Shown here: positions 1 to 5,938 of the stretch, one piece after another | Layout of the letters: each line of letters starts with the position of its first letter | How positions within the stretch are numbered: the first letter of the stretch is position 1 | Assembly (NCBI GenBank): GCA_001311585.1 | Contig: BBBN01000079.1 | Location: forward strand, 1 to 6,945 | Length of the DNA stretch: 6,945 bases | Direction: 5' to 3' | Source of the DNA: Thermus sp. JCM 17653 | GTDB lineage: Bacteria > Deinococcota > Deinococci > Deinococcales > Thermaceae | The notes under the pieces: generated by a model | What the model was told of the DNA's origin: nothing | Databases searched by the model: none | What the model saw: the letters and a program-made list of their open reading frames with translations, nothing else | Program-made: the position numbers and the translations under genes

Positions 1-269
1 GCCCTTTGCGCCGCATCTCCCCCCACACCCCCGCTTGCGCCACACCTGGAAGGAGGCCCAAAAGCGCACCAGGGCCAGGGCCTGCTCGAGGGTCTCGGGA
101 CCTGGAAGGCGGCTTCCCGTCCAATAAAGGGCCGCCTCCCCCTCCTCCAGAAGCTTTTCCCCCCGCAAGGGCCTTCGGGCAGAACCACCCCCCGCCAGAC
201 CACCTGCACCGGGTAGCGGCGCAAGAGCTCGGACAGAAAAGCCAGGTCCCCGGGGGGGTTCTGAACCAT
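1..269 (-). CDS. Unknown protein, N-terminal part only, frame broken
   Basis: I do not recognise this gene. Its ATG is at 269-267, five bases after the cupin stop codon, so the two are probably co-transcribed. The first 32 or so residues (MVQNPPGDLAFLSELLRRYP, then VQVVWRGVVLPEG) look like normal Thermus protein. Near 172-176 the sensible frame changes: one extra base restores a continuous, GC3-rich reading that includes EKLLEEGEAALYW and ALALVRFWASFQVWRKRG. A second slip near 14-26, in a G/C run, is possible. The gene runs off the left edge of the window, so its length and C-terminus are unknown. The visible part has no membrane segment or catalytic motif I can name. The break is most likely a sequencing error, because both halves are good coding sequence. 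Confidence 0.55.
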   Translation of the reverse strand, partial: MVQNPPGDLAFLSELLRRYPVQVVWRGVVLPEGPCGGKSFWRRGRRPFIGREAAFQVPRPSSRPWPWCAFGPPSRCGASGGVGGDAAQR

Positions 270-274
270 CGGCC

Positions 275-628
275 TCAGTTTAGGAGAGGCCCTTGAAAGC
301 CCCGTGAAAACCTAGGCTTGGGGGCCATGACCACCAGGAGAAGGGCGGGGCTTGCGGACTCGTTGCGCACCCCGTGGGGGGCGCCCGCCGGGGCCAGGAC
401 AGCCATCCCCGGGGCCAAAAGGGCCTCCTCCTCCCCCACCCGCACCACCACCTCCCCTTCCAGAGCGTAGTACACCTTGTCCGAGCTCTCGTGGGCGTGC
501 ACCTTTTGGGCCTGCCCGGGAAGGAGGGCGTAAAGGTCGTAAAACATCCTTTCCGAATGGAAGATGGGGATCTTAGCCATCTTCTCCGGATCGTAGCGCA
601 CCAGGCTCTTCAAATCCCGGATCTCCAT
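275..628 (-). CDS. Cupin-domain protein (single small beta-barrel)
   Basis: A 117-residue single-domain cupin. Motif 1 is seen as PGQAQKVHAHESSDKVYYAL, with histidines at 44 and 46 and glycine at 58. Motif 2 is textbook: G74, P80, G82, H85 and N89 with the standard spacing. The usual metal-binding glutamate of motif 1 falls on Lys51 (preceded by Asp50), so metal binding may rely on the three histidines or be altered. Small cupins of this kind bind a metal and a small ligand, or act as dioxygenases or isomerases; the substrate cannot be read from sequence. The ATG at 628 is preceded by a -10-like TAGACT six bases upstream and by no clear Shine-Dalgarno, suggesting a leaderless message. The next gene starts five bases after the stop. 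The frame is intact. Confidence 0.85.
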   Translation of the reverse strand: MEIRDLKSLVRYDPEKMAKIPIFHSERMFYDLYALLPGQAQKVHAHESSDKVYYALEGEVVVRVGEEEALLAPGMAVLAPAGAPHGVRNESASPALLLVVMAPKPRFSRGFQGPLLN

Positions 629-634
629 GCCCCA

Positions 635-640
635 AGTCTA
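635..640 (-). promoter_or_regulatory. Putative leaderless -10 box for the cupin gene
   Basis: Read on the minus strand, TAGACT lies six bases before the cupin ATG. That spacing would put the transcription start at or next to the start codon. No good -35 is visible 17 bases upstream. The box sits directly beside the -35 of the oppositely directed tRNA-Pro promoter, so the two promoters would share the same DNA face. Confidence 0.35.
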
Positions 641-641
641 C

Positions 642-670
642 TTGACGGGGGGCTTGGAGCGGGCTACACT
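642..670 (+). promoter_or_regulatory. Promoter of tRNA-Pro
   Basis: A -35 TTGACG (642-647) and a -10 TACACT (665-670) are separated by exactly 17 bases. Transcription would start near 677, about seven bases before the mature tRNA. The same architecture recurs before tRNA-Ile, which supports both calls. Confidence 0.8.
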
Positions 671-683
671 AACCTTTGCGCGC

Positions 684-760
684 CGGGGAGTAGCGCAGCC
701 TGGTAGCGCACACGCTTGGGGTGCGTGTGGTCGTCGGTTCAAATCCGGCCTCCCCGACCA
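684..760 (+). tRNA. tRNA-Pro, anticodon GGG
   Basis: The 77-base gene folds as a full cloverleaf. The acceptor CGGGGAG (684-690) pairs with CTCCCCG (750-756), followed by the discriminator A and an encoded CCA. The anticodon stem CACGC (711-715) pairs with GCGTG (723-727) around the loop TTGGGGT, giving anticodon GGG at 718-720. The D arm has GCGC stems and a GG in the loop. The T arm is GTCGG / CCGGC around TTCAAAT. The GGG anticodon reads CCC and CCU proline codons; CCC is abundant in this genome. It has its own promoter and terminator. Confidence 0.97.
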
Positions 761-764
761 AAAC

Positions 765-790
765 CCCCGCCCTCGGAGGGCGGGGTTTTT
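765..790 (+). terminator. Rho-independent terminator after tRNA-Pro
   Basis: The stem CCCCGCCCT (765-773) pairs with AGGGCGGGG (777-785) over the 3-base loop CGG and is followed directly by five T residues (786-790). It begins four bases after the tRNA CCA end. Confidence 0.9.
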
Positions 791-815
791 CCTTGAGCGA
801 ACCACGCCCTCCATC

Positions 816-844
816 TTGACGCGGGCACGCCTTCTCGGTATGCT
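816..844 (+). promoter_or_regulatory. Promoter of tRNA-Ile
   Basis: A -35 TTGACG (816-821) and a -10 TATGCT (839-844) have a 17-base spacer. The predicted start near 851 lies about nine bases before the mature tRNA. The -35 is identical to that of the tRNA-Pro promoter. Confidence 0.8.
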
Positions 845-859
845 AAGCGTTGCGTGCGG

Positions 860-936
860 GGGCGATTAGCTCAGCTGGTCAGAGCGCACGCCTGATAAGC
901 GTGAGGTCGGTGGTTCAAGTCCACCATCGCCCACCA
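860..936 (+). tRNA. tRNA-Ile, anticodon GAT
   Basis: The 77-base cloverleaf has acceptor GGGCGAT (860-866) paired with ATCGCCC (926-932), then ACCA. The anticodon stem CACGC (887-891) pairs with GCGTG (899-903) around CTGATAA, giving anticodon GAT at 894-896. The D arm GCTC / GAGC and a T arm with TTCAAGT are present. It reads AUC and AUU isoleucine codons. It is a stand-alone unit with its own promoter, not part of an rRNA spacer in this window. Confidence 0.97.
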
Positions 937-948
937 AATCCAGGACGC

Positions 949-985
949 AAAGCTTCCCCCCACGGTAGCGTGGGGGGAACGCTTT
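949..985 (+). terminator. Strong hairpin after tRNA-Ile, likely bidirectional terminator
   Basis: A perfect 11-base-pair stem, TTCCCCCCACG (954-964) with CGTGGGGGGAA (969-979), has the loop GTAG. Past one bulged C (980) it extends with AAAGC / GCTTT. The T tract is short (TTT). The 3' side of both tRNA-Ile and the convergent minus-strand gene ending at 1007 points at it, so it probably ends transcripts from both directions. Confidence 0.7.
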
Positions 986-988
986 AAG

Positions 989-1007
989 GCCCCCCGGGGG
1001 CTCTTTT
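989..1007 (+). terminator. Possible second GC hairpin with T-rich tail
   Basis: The self-complementary run GCCCCCCGGGGGC (989-1001) is followed by TCTTTT. The possible loop is very tight, so the fold is less certain than the hairpin just upstream. It may back up termination of tRNA-Ile transcripts. Confidence 0.35.
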
Positions 1008-1465
1008 CAGCCCAAGACGCGGTGGAAAGCGTTCAGGAAAAGGGGGAGGGCCTCGCCTCGAGCCTCCTGCTCCCGCAGGGCTTCCTCAAAGGCCAAAGGG
1101 TCCATCACCAGGGAGGGGAGGCGCAAAAAGCCCAGGTAGTACTCCCCCGCCTGGCCAGGGTAGTGGAGCCGGGCCCTTTCCTCGGGGAAAAGGAGCCTCT
1201 CAAAGGCCTCGGGGGAGGTCAGGTAGGGAGCGTTCCCCAGGCGCTTCAGGGCCTCCTTGAGCCGCCAAGGGTTGGTCCAAAAGCCGTAGCGCAGGCGTTC
1301 GTCCAGGGTTTCCAAAGCCCCCCACTGGCCCTTCTTTACAAGCTCCAGCCGTTTCAGGCGCAGACGGGCGTACCGGGATAGGGAGAGGACCTCCAGGGAC
1401 AGCCCTTGGGCCACGAGGAGCCTCGAGGCCACCACGTAGTCCTGGTACTCCCGGTAGGGGTCCAT
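1007..1465 (-). CDS. Hypothetical protein, 152 residues
   Basis: I do not recognise the family. The protein is soluble, with no signal peptide or membrane segment. It is mainly helical and rich in Leu, Arg and Glu. Residues 1-75 look like a helical bundle (for example SLSRYARLRLKRLELVKKG). The second half is richer in aromatics (RYGFWTNPW, YLTSPEAFERLLF, GEYYLGFLRLP). Codon use is strongly GC3-biased and the frame is intact, supporting a real gene. The ATG at 1465 lies 39 bases from the start of the divergent small gene at 1505. The region before it has no clear Shine-Dalgarno (CCTGGGGGC precedes the ATG). Its stop faces the hairpins behind tRNA-Ile. Confidence 0.75.
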   Translation of the reverse strand: MDPYREYQDYVVASRLLVAQGLSLEVLSLSRYARLRLKRLELVKKGQWGALETLDERLRYGFWTNPWRLKEALKRLGNAPYLTSPEAFERLLFPEERARLHYPGQAGEYYLGFLRLPSLVMDPLAFEEALREQEARGEALPLFLNAFHRVLG

Positions 1466-1492
1466 GCCCCCAGGATGCCACGGTGGGAGGAA

Positions 1493-1498
1493 TAGGAT
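1493..1498 (+). promoter_or_regulatory. Putative leaderless -10 box for the 1505 gene
   Basis: TAGGAT ends six bases before the ATG at 1505, matching the leaderless spacing seen at the cupin gene. A GGAGG at 1486-1490 is 14 bases from the ATG, too far to be an ideal ribosome binding site. There is no good -35 match. Confidence 0.3.
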
Positions 1499-1504
1499 GG
1501 TGCC

Positions 1505-1741
1505 ATGGACCGCAAGGCTTGGGTGATGCGCGCCCTCGAGGCCCTCCGCTTCGCCACCTTCCAGGAAATCCAGCGCTACCTGGACGAGGAGGGGGAGCCC
1601 TTCTCCAAAAAGGAGCTTCTGGACACCCTGAAGGCCCTGGTACAGGAGGGCAGGGTGGAGGAGAAGGAAGGCACCTACCGCCTCGCCCCCAAGAAGGGGG
1701 ACAAGGCGGCCTTTGACAAGCTCTTCGGGAGCGAGCCCTAG
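1505..1741 (+). CDS. Small winged-helix-like protein, 78 residues
   Basis: The pattern resembles a compact winged helix. A first helix spans about residues 4-15, a second about 17-29 (FATFQEIQRYLDEEG), and a putative recognition helix 34-48 (SKKELLDTLKALVQEG). A short two-strand wing follows at 49-61 (RVEEKEGTYRLAPK), then a charged C-terminal tail ending FDKLFGSEP. Such proteins are usually DNA-binding regulators or parts of a larger complex. Partner and target cannot be told from sequence, and no catalytic motif is present. It is divergent from the 152-residue gene and convergent with guaB, with only five bases between the two stop codons. The frame is intact and the codon use is typical. 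Confidence 0.75.
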   Translation: MDRKAWVMRALEALRFATFQEIQRYLDEEGEPFSKKELLDTLKALVQEGRVEEKEGTYRLAPKKGDKAAFDKLFGSEP

Positions 1742-1746
1742 GGGCC

Positions 1747-3263
<1,517 letters not shown>

Positions 3264-3317
3264 GGGGCGCCCTTTTGGTCCTGGATTCCAAGAGGGTAGC
3301 CTGGCACCCGGAAGGTC

Positions 3318-3326
3318 TGGTACAAT
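3318..3326 (+). promoter_or_regulatory. Extended -10 promoter inside the intergenic region
   Basis: TGGTACAAT is a good extended -10 element (TG, one base, then TACAAT). No strong -35 is seen 17 bases upstream, which extended -10 promoters tolerate. The predicted start is near 3333, inside a small GC hairpin. No gene with a ribosome binding site follows, so the product, if any, may be an RNA. Confidence 0.45.
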
Positions 3327-3332
3327 GCCCCC

Positions 3333-3515
3333 GAAGGGGGTGGGAAGCCGAAGGAAGTCTTCAGCATTTCGGGGCGGTATTTGGATTGGGCATTCTTAGG
3401 GCGCTTTCGCAAGGTATTTTCTGGTATTGCCCGTGCATTCTGGGGATACGTTCAAGCTAGGCCATTCTTGGGTCCGTGTGGGGGCCTGCCTCCCCACGGG
3501 CCCCTGTATTTTGTA
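3333..3515 (+). ncRNA. Candidate small RNA of about 180 bases
   Basis: Bounded on the left by the extended -10 box and on the right by the hairpin at 3470-3503 with its T-rich tail. I do not recognise it as tmRNA, SRP RNA, RNase P RNA or a known riboswitch from its conserved blocks. The call rests only on promoter and terminator spacing and on the lack of a credible gene. Confidence 0.25.
3470..3514 (+). terminator. Long hairpin followed by a T-rich stretch
   Basis: The inner stem GTGGGG (3478-3483) pairs with CCCCAC (3492-3497) over an 8-base loop. The outer stem GGGTCC (3470-3475) pairs with GGGCCC (3498-3503) with one G-T pair, after a two-base bulge. The tail CTGTATTTTGT follows. The T tract is interrupted, so this is a plausible but imperfect intrinsic terminator. 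Confidence 0.45.
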
Positions 3516-3562
3516 AGCCATTCCCCCAAACCCCGAAGGCTTCCCCCCGCCGGACCAGACCC

Positions 3563-3598
3563 CTACCCAGCCGGCACCGGGTGTGCTAAGCTGGGTAG
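3563..3598. repeat. Nested inverted repeat
   Basis: CTACCCAGC (3563-3571) and GCTGGGTAG (3590-3598) form a perfect 9-base inverted repeat around an 18-base loop. Inside the loop GCAC (3574-3577) can pair with GTGC (3583-3586). No T tract follows directly. It could be an RNA fold or a dimeric-protein binding site. Confidence 0.5.
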
Positions 3599-3605
3599 CG
3601 AAAAT

Positions 3606-3646
3606 CTTACTGGTTCCAAGCATATGTAACCGAGTAAGCAGTTTTT
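3606..3646 (+). terminator. Hairpin with T tract upstream of the small-peptide promoter
   Basis: CTTACT-GGTT (3606-3615) pairs with AACC-G-AGTAAG (3628-3638), ten pairs with one bulged G (3632). CAG and a run of five T residues (3642-3646) follow. It would stop any plus-strand transcript from the intergenic region before it reaches the promoter at 3674, insulating the peptide gene. Confidence 0.5.
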
Positions 3647-3673
3647 ACCGTTCCAATACCTATTCTTCCCCTC

Positions 3674-3702
3674 TTGACAGCATTGACGCCACCCCCTAAA
3701 GT
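3674..3702 (+). promoter_or_regulatory. Strong promoter of the small peptide gene
   Basis: A perfect -35 TTGACA (3674-3679) and a -10 TAAAGT (3697-3702) are separated by exactly 17 bases. Transcription should start near 3709, leaving an untranslated leader of about 50 bases. The leader can form a small hairpin, CGGGG (3717-3721) with CCCCG (3728-3732). This is the best promoter match in the window. Confidence 0.8.
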
Positions 3703-3759
3703 GAAAGACAAGCAAACGGGGCCGACCCCCCGGAAGCGGAAGAAAAAGGAGGGATGAAG

Positions 3760-3849
3760 ATGAAGAAGCTGATCGCGCGTGTGTTGGTTCTTCTCGGCAG
3801 CTTGATCGCTCTTGGGCTTGCGGCTGGGGCTTCTGCGTTCTGGGATTAA
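3760..3849 (+). CDS. 29-residue signal-peptide-like secreted peptide
   Basis: The 29 residues have a basic start (MKKLIAR), a hydrophobic core at about 8-22 (VLVLLGSLIALGLAA) and the end GASAFWD. ASA is a classic signal peptidase I site, so export would leave just Phe-Trp-Asp or a slightly longer piece. A GGAGG at 3748-3752 lies seven bases from this ATG; an earlier in-frame ATG at 3754 is only one base from it and would add just Met-Lys. The unit has its own strong promoter and a terminator starting six bases after the stop. Codons are less GC-biased than in neighbouring genes. I know no named family for it. Its layout resembles peptide-pheromone precursors of Gram-positive bacteria, but it lacks the cysteine and tail of AgrD-type peptides. 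It could also be a small membrane protein that is never cleaved. Confidence 0.65.
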   Translation: MKKLIARVLVLLGSLIALGLAAGASAFWD

Positions 3850-3855
3850 AGCGGT

Positions 3856-3881
3856 GTGGCCAGCTTGCTGGCCACCTTTTT
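3856..3881 (+). terminator. Terminator after the small peptide gene
   Basis: GTGGCCAG (3856-3863) pairs perfectly with CTGGCCAC (3868-3875) over the loop CTTG. One C and five T residues (3877-3881) follow, then C and TTT. The stem starts six bases after the peptide stop codon. It separates the peptide gene from the HD-GYP gene, implying a short monocistronic transcript of about 175 bases. Confidence 0.9.
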
Positions 3882-3898
3882 CTTTATCCACCCCCAGT

Positions 3899-3904
3899 TA
3901 TGGT
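3899..3904 (+). promoter_or_regulatory. Possible -10 box of the HD-GYP gene
   Basis: TATGGT lies 14 bases before the ATG at 3919. The upstream -35 position falls in the T tract of the preceding terminator and has no good match. There is no clear Shine-Dalgarno (GTCGGA precedes the ATG). Expression could also come from readthrough of the peptide terminator. Confidence 0.3.
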
Positions 3905-3918
3905 AAGCTTGGGTCGGA

Positions 3919-5330
3919 ATGACCCGGCAATCCTTCAGGATAGACTGGCCACCTAGAAACCTCTTTCTGCTGATAGCGAGTACCTTTGGAGCTTTTCTTG
4001 CCTCAGAGGGTTTTCTGCTTAGGGTATTCGGCGACCTCCCCTTAACCCTGACCCTGTGGGAAGTTCTCTTCTGGACTGCCCTACTGATCTGGAGCATCCG
4101 TGTAGAGGTTCGTCTCCCCCTGAGCGCCAGCATGAGCCAGCTCTTCCTCTTTGCCTTGGCCCTGGTCGTGCTCACTCCTCCCTGGTTTCCCCCCTTACTT
4201 GTCTTCCTGGCCCAGTGGCGAGGCAAGGCCTGGTACAAGGAGCTTTTCAACCGCTCCCAGAATGGCCTCGCTACTGCTCTGGCGGCCTTAGCCTGGCAGT
4301 TCTTCCAGCAAAATCCCGTTTACCTCGGTTCCTGGAACCTATCCGCGGGGGTGGGCATCGCCGCGGCCTCCCTGGCCTTCTTCCTGGTCAACACCACCCT
4401 GGTGACCACCGCCATCCACCTCGCCAACAAGATTACCTGGCGTGAGGCGTGGCGGAAGAACTTCAGCTGGCTTGCCCTGAGCTACCTCCTCCTCTCCCCC
4501 ATCGCCCTCCTCCTGGCCCGGGCCTACGAGACACCCCTTCTCGCAGGCTGGGGCGGGTGGACGGTGCTCTTCTTCCTCATCCCCCTCTACTACAGCCGCT
4601 TCTACTGGGACGAGAAGGTGCGCCTGGAGCAGGCCTTTGACACCACCCTGGAGCTCCTCATGAACGCCCTGGAGGCCAAGGACCCCATGACCCGCCTGCA
4701 CTCCGAGCGGGTGGCGGACATCGCCCGCGACCTGGCCAGGAAGGTGAAGGGAGGGGACGAGGCCTACGCCCAGGCCATCTACCGGGCCACCCGGCTCCAC
4801 GACATCGGCAAGATCGCCATCCCCGAGCGGGTCCTCCTCAAACCCGGAACCCTCACCCAAGAGGAGTTCACCCTTATCCAAAGCCACACCACCAAGGCGC
4901 CGAGCTCCTCTCCCCGGCCCGGAAGGTGGCCTTTGACCAGCTCGTTTACAACGTCATCCTCCACCACCACGAGCGCTGGGACGGCCGGGGCTACCCCAAG
5001 CGCCTCGCCGGGCACGAGATCCCCGAGGAGGCCCGCATCGTGGGCCTGGCCGACGCCTACGAGGCCATGACCGCGGGCCGCCCCTACCGGGAGGCCAAGT
5101 CCCCCGAGGAAGCCCTAAGGGAGATCCAGGAGCTTTCCGGCCACCAGTTTGACCCCAGGCTGGTGGAGGCCTTCGCCGAGCTTTGGGAGCAGAACCCCAT
5201 CTGGCGCGACCGCCAGGCCTACCTGGAAGCAAAGGAGGGATCGGTATCACGCTCTACCTCGCCGCAGCTCTCTTCGGCTTCGGCCTCGCCCTCGCCCTCG
5301 GAGCCCGGCTCAAGGACTTCGGAGGGATAG
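3919..5330 (+). CDS. Multi-pass membrane protein with C-terminal HD-GYP domain, frame broken near 4897
   Basis: Residues 14-232 hold about seven hydrophobic segments, at roughly 15-38, 43-62, 73-98, 110-130, 142-170, 183-203 and 210-230. A short linker leads into an HD-GYP domain. Its signatures are H261 (LHSERVADIARDLA), the H294-D295 pair in LHDIGKIAIP, H323 (QSHTTKGAEL) and HHHERWDGRGYP at 349-360, with the GYP motif intact. HD-GYP proteins hydrolyse cyclic-di-GMP; here the membrane part probably senses an unknown signal. A G is missing near 4897 (AAG-GGC-GCC expected), splitting the frame. As read, the second frame ends at 5330, but its last 30 or so residues are the next gene out of frame. 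The true end is likely near 5245. Early codons (ATA, AGA, CCA, TCA) are unusual for Thermus, while the HD-GYP half is typical. Confidence 0.85.
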
Positions 5331-5874
5331 AGCTCAGAGCGGCCTGGGCCTTTCTTCTAGCCGCCCTTCTGGAAGGAGGGCTGGCCTACGGCACCTATCG
5401 GGGGCTCTTTCCCCCGGAGGTGGCAGGACCTCTGGCCAAGGTCCTGGTGCTCCTCCTGGTGGGCTACGGGCTTTACCAGAACCGCCACCTGAAAAGCCTC
5501 TACCTGGTGCTGTTGGGCCTTTTCCTCAACACCCTGGTGATCTTCGCCAACGGGGGGCATATGCCGGTGAGCCTTTCCGCCCTCCACCGGGCGGGCATCG
5601 GGGAGTTTGAGGCCATCCTGCGCACCAAAGGGGACGCGGTCCACGCCCTTCTGGACGAGACCACCCGCCTGCCTTCCTGGGAGACGCGATCGCCCTGCCC
5701 CCTTTGCGCAAGGTCATCAGCCTGGGGGATGCCTTCATTCTGCTAGGCCTCATAGGCGTGGTGGTGGAAGGCGCCCTGAAGGCCGGGGGCTTCCGCCTTT
5801 CCCCGCGCCAGGCGGCCCTACGGACCCTGGTCTACCTGACCTTGGTCCTGGGCTTTTTAGCGGTCCGTTCCTAA
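5246..5874 (+). CDS. DUF5317-like integral membrane protein, frame broken near 5673
   Basis: About 209 residues once one T is restored near 5673. Hydrophobic segments follow one another: ITLYLAAALFGFGLALALGA, WAFLLAALLEGGLAYGTY, VLVLLLVGYGLY, LYLVLLGLFLNTLVIFANG and two near the C-terminus (DAFILLGLIGVVVEGAL and TLVYLTLVLGFLAV). The motif ANGGHMPVS and the later LPFLGDAIALPPL with VISLGDAF fit the DUF5317 family as I remember it; its function is unknown. No ATG, GTG or TTG lies at the expected place just after the ribosome-binding-like AAAGGAGGG (5231-5239). The first sensible codon is ATC at 5246, so a base is probably missing there too. A TTG at 5183 is in frame but would overlap the HD-GYP end. 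The gene is tightly coupled to the HD-GYP gene, suggesting a joint role. Confidence 0.7.
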
Positions 5875-5896
5875 CCCTTCTCCCGGCGGTGTAGTG

Positions 5897-5902
5897 TATA
5901 GT
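5897..5902 (+). promoter_or_regulatory. Putative -10 box of homoisocitrate dehydrogenase
   Basis: TATAGT lies 36 bases before the ATG at 5939, in the 64-base gap after the membrane gene. The -35 region is poor, so activity may need an activator, or the gene may also be read from upstream. Confidence 0.4.
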
Positions 5903-5911
5903 CCCGTAAGG

Positions 5912-5929
5912 GGGTCATACCCCTGACCC
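5912..5929 (+). promoter_or_regulatory. Inverted repeat in the leader of homoisocitrate dehydrogenase
   Basis: GGGTCA (5912-5917) and TGACCC (5924-5929) are a perfect 6-base inverted repeat around TACCCC. The right arm abuts the ribosome binding site GGAGG (5930-5934), four bases before the ATG. It could be an operator, or a hairpin that limits access to the ribosome binding site. Confidence 0.4.
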
Positions 5930-5938
5930 GGAGGACAG

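Larger units (their letters stand above)
3264..3673. other. Intergenic region with hairpins and no convincing gene
   Basis: About 410 bases separate the guaB promoter from the promoter of the small peptide. Base composition is visibly less GC-rich than the surrounding genes. Open frames on both strands (for example plus 3381-3629 and minus 3396-3623) lack a usable ribosome binding site and have codon use unlike Thermus genes. The region holds an extended -10 promoter at 3318-3326, a small CCCCC-GAA-GGGGG hairpin just behind it (3328-3340), and three larger inverted repeats described separately. It could encode one or two untranslated RNAs, or be the remains of a decayed gene. Confidence 0.5.

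Noticed and set aside
684..936. tRNA genes as integration sites for a mobile element
   Set aside because: No duplicated tRNA 3' end, integrase, transposase or terminal repeats were found anywhere in the window.
3381..3629. 82-residue plus-strand frame in the intergenic region
   Set aside because: TTG start without a ribosome binding site, non-Thermus codon use, and its end runs through hairpins with a T tract. Kept only as a low-interest repeat observation.
3760..3849. AgrD-type cyclic lactone autoinducer
   Set aside because: The hydrophobic start is similar in style, but there is no cysteine or serine-ring segment with an acidic tail, and no AgrB-like protease nearby.
3264..3918. Cyclic-di-GMP riboswitch controlling the HD-GYP gene
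   Set aside because: The conserved blocks of the GEMM classes that I know are not visible, and a terminator separates the region from the HD-GYP gene.
4339..4887. Long minus-strand frame opposite the HD-GYP gene
   Set aside because: Low-complexity Gly/Glu/Val-rich translation typical of the antisense of GC-rich coding DNA, and the plus strand encodes recognisable motifs here.
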